Program-made: the position numbers and the translations under genes | Assembly (NCBI GenBank): GCA_009774155.1 | Contig: VSNE01000466.1 | Location: 1-16,344 of the forward strand | DNA: 16,344 nt | Direction of reading: 5' to 3' | Source of the DNA: Lachnospiraceae bacterium | GTDB lineage: Bacteria; Bacillota; Clostridia; Lachnospirales; Lachnospiraceae | Notes under the pieces: generated by a model | What the model saw: only the letters and a program-made list of their open reading frames with translations | The model's database searches: none | What the model was told of the DNA's origin: nothing | Shown here: positions 1 to 7,717 of the stretch, one piece after another | Position numbering within the stretch: the first letter of the stretch is position 1 | How the letters are laid out: every line of letters begins with the position of its first letter

Positions 1-10
1 GTTTTCATAT

Positions 11-25
11 AATATGGTCCATATT
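11..25. promoter_or_regulatory. 15-bp perfect palindrome, operator-like
   Basis: AATATGG and CCATATT flank a central T, giving a perfect dyad of 7+1+7 bases. Symmetry of this size suits a dimeric repressor site, but it lies about 250 bases from the operon promoter and close to the window edge, so it may belong to a gene outside the window. A chance palindrome in AT-rich DNA is possible. Confidence 0.25.
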
Positions 26-170
26 CCACCATGAATTTTTTTCTGGCCAGAAGTTCTTCTTTTAAGGCTTGTTTTAGTAGGACCGTTCTTTATCGGGGAA
101 CGCCAGAATCCAGCAAAGGGGCATGTTTCTTATGCACAGATGTGTTATGACAAATATCGGAACAAAAACC

Positions 171-190
171 CTGGACACAGGCGTGTCCGG
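171..190. other. Stem-loop, possible leftward terminator
   Basis: CTGGACAC (171-178) pairs with GTGTCCGG (183-190), one pair being G-U, around the loop AGGC. On the + strand the stem is not followed by a T-run. Read on the - strand it is followed by GGTTTTTG, as in an intrinsic terminator, yet no minus-strand gene to the right would need one. It may be a relic of earlier gene content. Confidence 0.3.
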
Positions 191-268
191 TAGAGTAAAA
201 AAGTTTTTGTAAAGGCATACAAATAAGAAAAAATCATAGATAAATATAAACAAATAACAACAAAGCGC

Positions 269-297
269 TTGAAAAATCTGTGAAGCTGAGCTACACT
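269..297 (+). promoter_or_regulatory. Vegetative (sigma-70/sigma-A type) promoter of the defence operon
   Basis: The -35 box TTGAAA (269-274) and -10 box TACACT (292-297) are separated by exactly 17 bases, each one or two changes from consensus. An AT-rich tract upstream could act as an UP element. Transcription would start near 304, giving a leader of about 40 nt before the first ATG at 345. The 8-bp palindrome AAGCGCTT (263-270) overlaps the -35 box and is a natural candidate operator for the HTH protein encoded first in the operon; that binding is inference. I found no comparably good promoter inside the operon. Confidence 0.65.
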
Positions 298-344
298 AAC
301 AATGGTTTATTGTACCTATTTGGAAGCAGAGCAGGGAAGAAGAG

Positions 345-542
345 ATGACTGAGAACATTAACGATAAATGGATAAGCATCGAAGAAGCTGCTGAGTATCT
401 GGGTATTAAACCCGTTACGCTTCGCGGGTGGATTTGGAATAAAAAGGATGGCATACCTGCAAACAAGATCGGCAAACAATGGAAATTCAAAGTGTCGGAA
501 CTTGATGAATGGGTAAAAAGCGGGAAAAGCGCCATTGATTAA
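345..542 (+). CDS. Small helix-turn-helix DNA-binding protein (excisionase/MerR-like HTH_17 type)
   Basis: This 65-aa protein is almost entirely one winged HTH of the excisionase/MerR-like class (HTH_17). The core pattern is visible: WISIEEAAEYLGIKPVTLRGWI forms the helix-turn-helix at about residues 9-30 (written here as its two halves WISIEEAAEYLG and IKPVTLRGWI), followed by IPANKIGKQWKFK as the wing and VSELDEWV as the final helix. The start has AGGGAAG (333-339) five bases upstream. It is the first gene after the promoter and lies 48 bases before hsdM. Such proteins are often found just upstream of Type I methylase genes in Firmicutes. Without any recombinase in the window, a role as an operon regulator is likelier than excision. 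Its DNA target is unknown. Confidence 0.85.
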   Translation: MTENINDKWISIEEAAEYLGIKPVTLRGWIWNKKDGIPANKIGKQWKFKVSELDEWVKSGKSAID

Positions 543-590
543 TACCGCAATAGAATCGAAAACCAATGTCAATCTAAGGAGAAAAAGCAA

Positions 591-3272
591 ATGGCCGTCA
601 AGAAAACACAACTGTACGTTTCGCTATGGGCAAGCTGCGACAAACTTCGTGGAGGTATGGATTCATCTGAGTATAAGGACTATATCCTTACACTCCTGTT
701 CATGAAATATGTTACTGACAAATTTAAGAATAAAGGAGTCTATGAAGATATAAAGGTCTTCGATAAGGCACATGATAAAGAGCCTGATCCCGACAAGAGA
801 ACAGGATGTTCTTTTGATGACTTTATTGTGCTCAAAGGAAAGAAGAATATCGGCGAGGGAATGGATAAGATTATTGCCAGGCTTGCCGATGAGAATACAG
901 ATTTGAAGGGCGTGATTGACATTGCCCATTTTAACGATGAGAAGAAACTTGGAAGCGGTAAAGAGATGGTAGACAAGCTGACGGATCTCATCTCTATATT
1001 TCAGCGCCCTGAATTGAATTTTTCAAAAAATAAGGCTGAAGGCGATGATATCATCGGCGATGCGTATGAGTATCTGATGCGGAAATTCGCGACTGAAAGT
1101 GGAAAGAGTAAGGGACAGTTCTATACACCTGCCGAAGTATCAAGAATCCTTGCAGAGGTGGTAGGTATCAGCCGATGTTCAGATACCAGTGCTACAGTGT
1201 GTGATCCGGCTTGTGGAAGTGGCAGCCTTTTAATCCGTGCCATTGATGCTGCGCCGTTTCCTATCATGGGTTGTGGCCAGGAAAAGGAAAGCACGACTGC
1301 CGGTCTTGCAAAGATGAATGCGGTTTTGCATCGTAAAGCAGAAATCACTATAAAGAGCGGAAATACATTCTCAAATCCGCAGTACCTTGATAAATCCGAC
1401 AATTCTATACTTGAACGTTTTGACTATATAGTGGCCAATCCACCTTTCTCCATGAAGAATTGGCGGGATGGAATAGCCGGTAAAGAATACGGGCGTTTTG
1501 AGGGATACGGTGACACACCACCGGAAAAGAACGGTGATTATGCCTGGCTTATGCATATTTTGAAAGCATTGAAGTCCAACGGCAAGGCTGCAGTTATTCT
1601 GCCGCACGGAGTTCTTTTCCGTGGAAACGCAGAGGCCACGATCCGGAAGGCTATCATCAAGAAACACTGGATTAAAGGCATTATCAGCCTTCCGGCAAAC
1701 CTGTTCTATGGTACAGGCATAGCAGCCTGTGTGCTTGTAATTGATAAAGAAGGTGCGGCGAACAGGCAGGGCATTTTTATGATCGATGCAAGCCGTGGAT
1801 ATGTTAAGGACGGTAATAAGAACCGTTTGCGTGAACGTGATATCTACAGGATCATCACGACATTTAATGAGCAGATTACAACCGATCCTAAGTACGCTCG
1901 TTTTGTACCTAATGATGAGATCGAGAAGAAAAACGAATATAACCTAAATATCACGCGGTACATTGATTCAACAGATCCGGAAGATATTCAGGACATTTAT
2001 GCTCATATCCACGGAGGCATTCCTGCTGTGGATGTTGAAGGGCTTTCTAAATACTGGGAGGTATTTCCAACGCTAAAGGCTGAATTGCTTTCTGCTATCG
2101 GTGAAAGATATTTCAACCTGAATGTAGAGCATGAGAATATCCGTCAGACGATATATAAGAATGCTGAATTTTCCGAATACGGCGAGAAACTTGATGAGGC
2201 ATTTTCAGCATGGAAAGCAAAGGAATATCCGGTGCTTTCTGCATTGGATGAGGATGCGTCCGCTAGAGAACTGATTGTAAGTCTTTCGGAAGAGATACTT
2301 GCTGAGTTTGAACACTTAACGCTAATTGATAAATATGACGTGTATCAGGTTTTGCTTTCGTACTGGAACGAGGTTATGAACGATGATGTTTCATTGATTA
2401 TCAGTGAGCCAGACGGATATGCCAATGCCAGAGCAACTGACAATATCGAGGAAGAAATTACTCAGGGTAAAAATAAAGGGGAAATAAAGATTACCGGATG
2501 GGAAGGACGATTGATTCCGAAGGCCGTTGTTATAGATGCCTTTTTCCGTGAAGAAAAGAATGCTATTGAAGAGGCGGAGAATGTTGTAGAGGAAACAGAA
2601 TCACAGCTTTCTGATTTGATTGAAAGCGCTGAAGAAGAATCTGCACTTGATGATGTCGCAGAAAACGGGAAAGTAAAGGCAAAAGATCTTGAAGCCAAGA
2701 TTGATGAATTGACAAGCACTATTGAGACGGAGGAAACGATTGAACTTGAAGTTATCAGAATGGATCTTCATCTCGTAAATACTAAGAAGCGCTTGGAGGC
2801 ATATCTTGTAGGGCATCCGCTTTGTAAAAATGCGGTTAATGATAATGGAAAAATCACAAAGGCGTCTATTGATTTCAGACTCCGTATTATCAGAACTGAA
2901 GAGAGTGTACCGGAGAGCTTACAAGATGATGTTAATCAATTAAAGTCTGCATTAGAATTGTGCGGCAAGATTTCTGATTACAATAAAGTTGTGAAGGAAA
3001 TGAAAAAGGCTCTGGATGATAAGTGCAGAGCCAGATATGGAAACCTTACTGATGCGGAAATACTGGATCTCTTAGTGAACAAAAAATGGTTTGATAACAT
3101 TTTCTCAGGTATTGCTGATTTATATGCTGCATTATCCCATCATCTGACAAATAGAATAGTTGAGCTCGCAGAACGATATGAAGATACATTACCAGACATT
3201 GCAAAGGATACGACTGATTATGAGGCTAAAGTGAAGTCTCATCTGGAAAGGATGGGATTCAAATGGGAATGA
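591..3272 (+). CDS. hsdM: Type I restriction-modification methyltransferase subunit HsdM, long C-terminal form
   Basis: HsdM transfers a methyl group from SAM to adenine N6 in the HsdS recognition site and with HsdS forms the modification core. An N-terminal helical HsdM_N region (about 1-155) precedes the N6-methylase domain, with SAM motif I DPACGSG at 205-211 and catalytic NPPF at 283-286. The usual methylase fold ends near residue 458. At 893 aa the protein is far longer than the common 500-530 aa, carrying about 435 extra residues: a section around 624-644 (QGKNKGEIKITGWEGR), an acidic coiled coil at about 655-735, and a helical C-terminus with RYGNLT (815-820) and VNKKW (829-833). RBS AAGGAGA lies at 575-581. 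The 3' end overlaps hsdS. Long HsdM forms of this kind occur in Clostridia and Bacteroidetes; what the extension does is not evident. Confidence 0.95.
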   Translation: MAVKKTQLYVSLWASCDKLRGGMDSSEYKDYILTLLFMKYVTDKFKNKGVYEDIKVFDKAHDKEPDPDKRTGCSFDDFIVLKGKKNIGEGMDKIIARLADENTDLKGVIDIAHFNDEKKLGSGKEMVDKLTDLISIFQRPELNFSKNKAEGDDIIGDAYEYLMRKFATESGKSKGQFYTPAEVSRILAEVVGISRCSDTSATVCDPACGSGSLLIRAIDAAPFPIMGCGQEKESTTAGLAKMNAVLHRKAEITIKSGNTFSNPQYLDKSDNSILERFDYIVANPPFSMKNWRDGIAGKEYGRFEGYGDTPPEKNGDYAWLMHILKALKSNGKAAVILPHGVLFRGNAEATIRKAIIKKHWIKGIISLPANLFYGTGIAACVLVIDKEGAANRQGIFMIDASRGYVKDGNKNRLRERDIYRIITTFNEQITTDPKYARFVPNDEIEKKNEYNLNITRYIDSTDPEDIQDIYAHIHGGIPAVDVEGLSKYWEVFPTLKAELLSAIGERYFNLNVEHENIRQTIYKNAEFSEYGEKLDEAFSAWKAKEYPVLSALDEDASARELIVSLSEEILAEFEHLTLIDKYDVYQVLLSYWNEVMNDDVSLIISEPDGYANARATDNIEEEITQGKNKGEIKITGWEGRLIPKAVVIDAFFREEKNAIEEAENVVEETESQLSDLIESAEEESALDDVAENGKVKAKDLEAKIDELTSTIETEETIELEVIRMDLHLVNTKKRLEAYLVGHPLCKNAVNDNGKITKASIDFRLRIIRTEESVPESLQDDVNQLKSALELCGKISDYNKVVKEMKKALDDKCRARYGNLTDAEILDLLVNKKWFDNIFSGIADLYAALSHHLTNRIVELAERYEDTLPDIAKDTTDYEAKVKSHLERMGFKWE

Positions 3273-4522
3273 AAAAAACTCAAGTAGGAATGATACCTGA
3301 AGAATGGGGTGTTCAGAGCTTCTCAGAAACTTTTCGCATATTAAACAATAATACATTTTCCCGTGCTGAGCTTAATTATGACAGCGGGCAGTTCAAAAAT
3401 ATTCATTATGGGGACGTTCTAATTCTTTTCCCAGAGGTGCTTGATTGTACCAGGGAAGATGTTCCTTTTATCAATGATGAGGTTAGAATATCTGGGTCAG
3501 CACAACCTCTCCAAGATGGAGATATAGTGATGGCTGATACTGCTGAGGATGAGACTGTTGGCAAGGTTACAGAAGTGATCAATACAGGCGGAAAAGCGGT
3601 TATGGCAGGTTTACATACTATTCCATGCAGGGTAAAGTCCGGTGAGTTTGCGTCTAAGTGGCTTGGTTATTATATGAATTCGCATTTTTATCATGACCAG
3701 CTTTTACCGTATATTCATGGGACGAAGGTGTCTTCGGTTTCAAAAGGCTCTTTGAAAGAAACAGTAATTATTATTCCTTCAATTAAAGAGCAGGAAAAAA
3801 TAGTCGATGCTCTTTCTGATGTAGATGCATTGATTAAAAATTTACAAAAGCTAATTTCTAAGAAGAAAGATATTCGTCAAGGACTTATACAACGGTTAAT
3901 GACAGGAAGCGCAAGACTTCAAGGTTTTTGTGGTGTGTGGGAAAAAACTACGCTCGGCCATATATGTGATATTAAAGATGGTACGCATCAAACGCCTCAT
4001 TATGTAGATGGGGGAATTCCCTTTTATAGCGTTGAAACGGTAACAAATGACGATTTCTCGCATGTGAAATACATCACATTTGAAGAACATGAACGTCTTA
4101 CCGCTTCGTATAAAATTGAAAAAGGCGACGTTCTCATGACACGTATTGGATCAATAGGGAAAGGAAAGTATGTTGATTGGGAACCTAATGCTAGTTTTTA
4201 TGTAAGTCTTGCGTTGCTTAAGTTCCGTGGCAATAAATCTCTCGCTAGGTTTATTGCACATATGACAGAAACAGAAGAATTTCGGAGAGAAGCAGAATTG
4301 CATTCATTGCAGTTTGCTATACCGATGAAAATTAATTTAGGACAAATATCTGATATAAATGTGACGATTCCGACAGATAAAAGAGAAATCGAAGCAATCA
4401 ATGCTGTTTTGGATGATGGAGCAATCGAAATTAAAAAACTGGAACAAAAGCTAAAAAAATACGAAAGATTAAAGCAGGGTATGATGGAAGAACTGCTGAC
4501 CGGTAAGGTCAGACTGATATAA
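3263..4522 (+). CDS. hsdS: Type I restriction-modification specificity subunit HsdS
   Basis: HsdS recognises the bipartite DNA target for both methylation and cutting. The 419 residues show the classic two-fold layout: target recognition domain 1 (about 1-170), a conserved coiled-coil spacer (about 175-215), recognition domain 2 (about 222-375) and a second conserved helix. The two spacers end in related motifs, QGLIQRLMTGSARL (206-219) and QGMMEELLTGKVRL (405-418), 199 residues apart, so both half-domains are present and intact. The gene overlaps the end of hsdM by 10 bases when started at ATG 3263; ATG 3269, in an ATGA overlap, is the alternative. AAAGG at 3247-3251 favours 3263. The sequence is more AT-rich than hsdM and hsdR, as expected of a fast-evolving, exchangeable specificity gene. 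The target sequence cannot be read from the protein. Confidence 0.95.
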   Translation: MGMKKTQVGMIPEEWGVQSFSETFRILNNNTFSRAELNYDSGQFKNIHYGDVLILFPEVLDCTREDVPFINDEVRISGSAQPLQDGDIVMADTAEDETVGKVTEVINTGGKAVMAGLHTIPCRVKSGEFASKWLGYYMNSHFYHDQLLPYIHGTKVSSVSKGSLKETVIIIPSIKEQEKIVDALSDVDALIKNLQKLISKKKDIRQGLIQRLMTGSARLQGFCGVWEKTTLGHICDIKDGTHQTPHYVDGGIPFYSVETVTNDDFSHVKYITFEEHERLTASYKIEKGDVLMTRIGSIGKGKYVDWEPNASFYVSLALLKFRGNKSLARFIAHMTETEEFRREAELHSLQFAIPMKINLGQISDINVTIPTDKREIEAINAVLDDGAIEIKKLEQKLKKYERLKQGMMEELLTGKVRLI

Positions 4523-4537
4523 GGAGGTGCTTGTCAG

Positions 4538-7500
4538 ATGAGTATTGGCGATGCTGAAATTAAAACACAGGAAAGAGTAGTCCGTTTCTTTAAGGCTCCG
4601 GAAATCTTAGGCTATCAATATATTGGTAACCTGTCAGACCAGCAGAACAAGAATATAAAAGAAGACAGACTTCGCCAGTATCTTCGATTGAAGGGTTACG
4701 CTGACAAGCTAATTGAGGGTGCTGTCACACAGCTCCAGCAGGCATCTGGCAATTTTTCACGAGGCCTCTATGATGCGAACAAGACGGTTTATTCTCTGCT
4801 GAAGTACGGAGCAAAGGTCAGTGAGAGTCCGGAGAAGTCCCCGGTGACTGTTGAGTTAATTGATGAAGAGAATCCGCTGAATAATGACTTTGCTATTGCT
4901 GAGGAAGTAACAGTTGTAGAACAATCTGAAAAACGTCCGGATCTTGTCATTTACCTTAACGGTGTTGCAGTAGCGGTTATCGAGCTGAAACGGAGCAGTA
5001 TTTCTGTATCTGAGGGTATCCGTCAGAATCTGACAAACCAGAAAAACACTTTCATTCAAGGCTTCTTTACCACGATGCAATTCTGCATGGCCGGTAATGA
5101 ATCAGAAGGACTGCGCTATGGCACCCTTCTGACCGGCGAGAAGTTTTACATGGAATGGGAAGATGATGGCTTCAAGGAGCATGAGGAAGAGCGTGATCCG
5201 GTGGATATCCGCATCAGTGAGAGGTGTGCCGGTATAGAGAACAAACTCCTGAAGCAGATTTATGCCATGTTTGATAAGGAACGATTCATCGACCTTATTA
5301 TGAATTTTGTTGTCTTTGATAAGGGCATAAAAAAGGTATGCCGCTATAACCAATACTTTGGAATCAAGCGTACGGAACAGAGACTTAACAATCTGAGACC
5401 GGAACTTCATAATCCGAACAGAGATCAGGACAATCCGTTAGGCGGCATCCTGTGGCATACGCAAGGTTCAGGAAAAACCCTGACGATGGTCTGGCTTGCC
5501 AAGTGGATACTTACACATTGGGATGAACTTAATGCCCGTGTCCTTATTGTCACAGACAGAGATGAGCTTGATGAGCAGATAGAGAAGACTTTCACCGGAG
5601 TGGATGAAAATATTGTCCGTACCAAGAGCGGTAAAGATTTATTGAACCGTTTGAATGTATATGATGATTCGTTAATTTGTTCTCTGGTACATAAATTTGG
5701 TCGCCGAGGCGGTGAAGCCACAGAGAACGATTATGACAAATATATAGAGGAATTGAAAGCGTCCCTCCCTGCGGACTTTGAAGCAAAAGGAAATTTTGTG
5801 GTGTTCGTTGATGAATGCCATAGAACGCAATCGGGTAAGCTTCATGCTGCGATGACAACTATCATGCCCAATACTGTATTTATCGGCTTTACCGGGACGC
5901 CGCTTTTGAAGAAGGATAAGAAGATCAGTATTGAGGTGTTCGGTACGTATATTCACGCCTATAAATATAACGAAGGCGTAGCCGATGGCGTCGTGCTGGA
6001 TCTGCGATATGAATACCGTGATGTTCCTCAGGACTTGTCGTCACAGGATCGTGTTGATCAATGGTTTGATGTAAAGACCAGAGGCCTCTCTTCACGCGCT
6101 AAGGCAAAGTTGAAAGAAAAATGGGGAACGATGCAGAAAGTTTATAGTTCGCGTTCCCGTCTTGAAAAGGTGGCATGGGATATCATACAGGACTTCAATA
6201 TGAAGCCACGTCTGATGGATGGTAATGGAAACGCAATTCTTGTGGCGGATTCTATTCCGACAGCTTGCAAGTATTATGAGATTTTCCGGCAGATGGGATT
6301 TAAGAAGTGTGCCATCATATCTTCCTATACGCCTAATAAAGGGGAATTGCGCACAGATACCGTCAGCGATGAGGATGATACCGAAACTTTTCTGAAGTAT
6401 GATACCTATCTTAAGATGCTCGGTCTTGATCCGGCTAATCTTCCGAATGCTGGGTCAATCCAGTCCAAGATGGAAGAATTTGAGAAGGAAGCAAAACGGA
6501 AGTTTGTAGAAGAGCCAGCAAACATGAAGCTGCTTATTGTTGTAGACAAGCTGCTCACTGGTTTCGATGCGCCTCCTTGTACATATCTGTATATTGATAA
6601 GAAGATGCAGGATCATGGACTGTTTCAGGCGATTTGCCGTGTAAATCGTTTGGATGATGATTCCAAGGACTTCGGATATATCGTTGATTATAAGCAGCTG
6701 TTTGGAAAACTTCAGACGGCGATGAATGATTATACTTCCGGGGCTTTTGAAGGATACGATCCGGAAGATGTAAAGGGGCTTGTAAAGGATCGTCATGATG
6801 AAGCGATTGCATATTTTGATGAACTATACGATGCAGTCGAGGACCTTTGCGAGGGTGTTGAGGAACCTCGCGGTGAGATCCAGTACATTCATTATTTCTG
6901 CGGTGTTTCCGGCCAGTCGGAAGAGAACGATGAGATATATGCTCGTTTGAGAGAAAAACTATATCGGCTGGTGAGCAGCCTTGTCAGAGCTTTTGCTGAG
7001 GCAAAGCCGTATCTGGTTGATGACATTTCCTCCGGAAAGCTGAATGAATACGATAGGAAAGTCACTTTCTACATTGAGTTAAAGAAGACGATAGGTACTG
7101 CCAGTGGTGATTTTCTGGATCTGAAGGCATACGAGCCGGATATGAGGAAGATGATCGACAATTACATCACAGCAGCAGATGTCGAGAAGATTGGTGACTT
7201 TGATGATCTTACTCTTTTGGATTTCATTGCAAAGCAAGGTGAAACGCTTACCGGAGAGGGTGATGATGGCCATAAAGAAGGTGCTGCTGAAGCTATTGAA
7301 AATAACATTCGTAGGAAGGTTATCGAAAAAGTTACGGTCAATCCTCGTTACTATGCAAAGATGTCAGAAATACTCGACAGGCTTATTGAAGAAAGAAAAC
7401 AGGGAGTCCTTGACTATGCCAAGATGCTTGAGAAATATATAAAGCTGGCCAAGGATGTAGATTGTCCGGAGGATAATGAAAAATATCCTGAAAATATACG

Positions 7501-7717
7501 CAAGAGTAAGGCTCTCATGGCTGTTTATGATAATACCGGAGAAGATGAGAAGCTTGCTCTCAGAATTCATAAAGCAGTCAAAAAGCAGGCGCTGTCAGGA
7601 TTCAGGGATAATCAGGTAGTTATCAGAAGAATAAAGAAGGTACTCTATGAAATCTTAGGTGATGATTCCGAGGTAGAGCGCATCTATAAGATTATTGAGA
7701 AGCAGGAGGAGTTTTAA
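4538..7717 (+). CDS. hsdR: Type I restriction endonuclease subunit HsdR
   Basis: HsdR is the ATP-driven translocase and nuclease that cuts unmethylated DNA far from the recognition site once bound to the HsdM/HsdS core. All key parts are visible in 1059 aa, a normal length: a PD-(D/E)xK nuclease in the N-terminal domain (D135, E149, K151 of IELK), superfamily 2 motor motifs Walker A TQGSGKT (308-314), DECH box (425-428), motif III TGTP (452-455), TGFDAP (674-679) and motif VI QAICRVNR (697-704), then a helical C-terminal region that normally docks onto the methylase. A strong GGAGGTG site sits directly after the hsdS stop codon, 15 bases before this ATG. The last base is shared with the next gene (TAATG). 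No disabling mutation is apparent. Confidence 0.96.
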   Translation: MSIGDAEIKTQERVVRFFKAPEILGYQYIGNLSDQQNKNIKEDRLRQYLRLKGYADKLIEGAVTQLQQASGNFSRGLYDANKTVYSLLKYGAKVSESPEKSPVTVELIDEENPLNNDFAIAEEVTVVEQSEKRPDLVIYLNGVAVAVIELKRSSISVSEGIRQNLTNQKNTFIQGFFTTMQFCMAGNESEGLRYGTLLTGEKFYMEWEDDGFKEHEEERDPVDIRISERCAGIENKLLKQIYAMFDKERFIDLIMNFVVFDKGIKKVCRYNQYFGIKRTEQRLNNLRPELHNPNRDQDNPLGGILWHTQGSGKTLTMVWLAKWILTHWDELNARVLIVTDRDELDEQIEKTFTGVDENIVRTKSGKDLLNRLNVYDDSLICSLVHKFGRRGGEATENDYDKYIEELKASLPADFEAKGNFVVFVDECHRTQSGKLHAAMTTIMPNTVFIGFTGTPLLKKDKKISIEVFGTYIHAYKYNEGVADGVVLDLRYEYRDVPQDLSSQDRVDQWFDVKTRGLSSRAKAKLKEKWGTMQKVYSSRSRLEKVAWDIIQDFNMKPRLMDGNGNAILVADSIPTACKYYEIFRQMGFKKCAIISSYTPNKGELRTDTVSDEDDTETFLKYDTYLKMLGLDPANLPNAGSIQSKMEEFEKEAKRKFVEEPANMKLLIVVDKLLTGFDAPPCTYLYIDKKMQDHGLFQAICRVNRLDDDSKDFGYIVDYKQLFGKLQTAMNDYTSGAFEGYDPEDVKGLVKDRHDEAIAYFDELYDAVEDLCEGVEEPRGEIQYIHYFCGVSGQSEENDEIYARLREKLYRLVSSLVRAFAEAKPYLVDDISSGKLNEYDRKVTFYIELKKTIGTASGDFLDLKAYEPDMRKMIDNYITAADVEKIGDFDDLTLLDFIAKQGETLTGEGDDGHKEGAAEAIENNIRRKVIEKVTVNPRYYAKMSEILDRLIEERKQGVLDYAKMLEKYIKLAKDVDCPEDNEKYPENIRKSKALMAVYDNTGEDEKLALRIHKAVKKQALSGFRDNQVVIRRIKKVLYEILGDDSEVERIYKIIEKQEEF

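Larger units (their letters stand above)
1..268. other. Upstream region with no supported gene
   Basis: I see no convincing gene here. One + frame is open from 35 to the TAG at 191-193, ending in residues CYDKYRNKNPGHRRVR, but it has a stop just before it (TGA 32-34) and no good start or ribosome binding site. It could be the 3' remnant of a lost gene; I do not recognise it. A second frame gives a 39-codon ORF from ATG 31 with no Shine-Dalgarno. From about 195 the sequence becomes very AT-rich, which fits an upstream promoter element. The octamer ACAAATAA occurs twice, at 219-226 and 250-257, 31 bases apart. Confidence 0.5.

Noticed and set aside
31..150. Short + ORF beginning MNFFLARSS
   Set aside because: No Shine-Dalgarno, and its 39 codons do not look like a protein.
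345..542. Excisionase of an integrated element
   Set aside because: The fold is excisionase-like, but no integrase, attachment site or direct terminal repeat is visible; a regulator role fits the position better.
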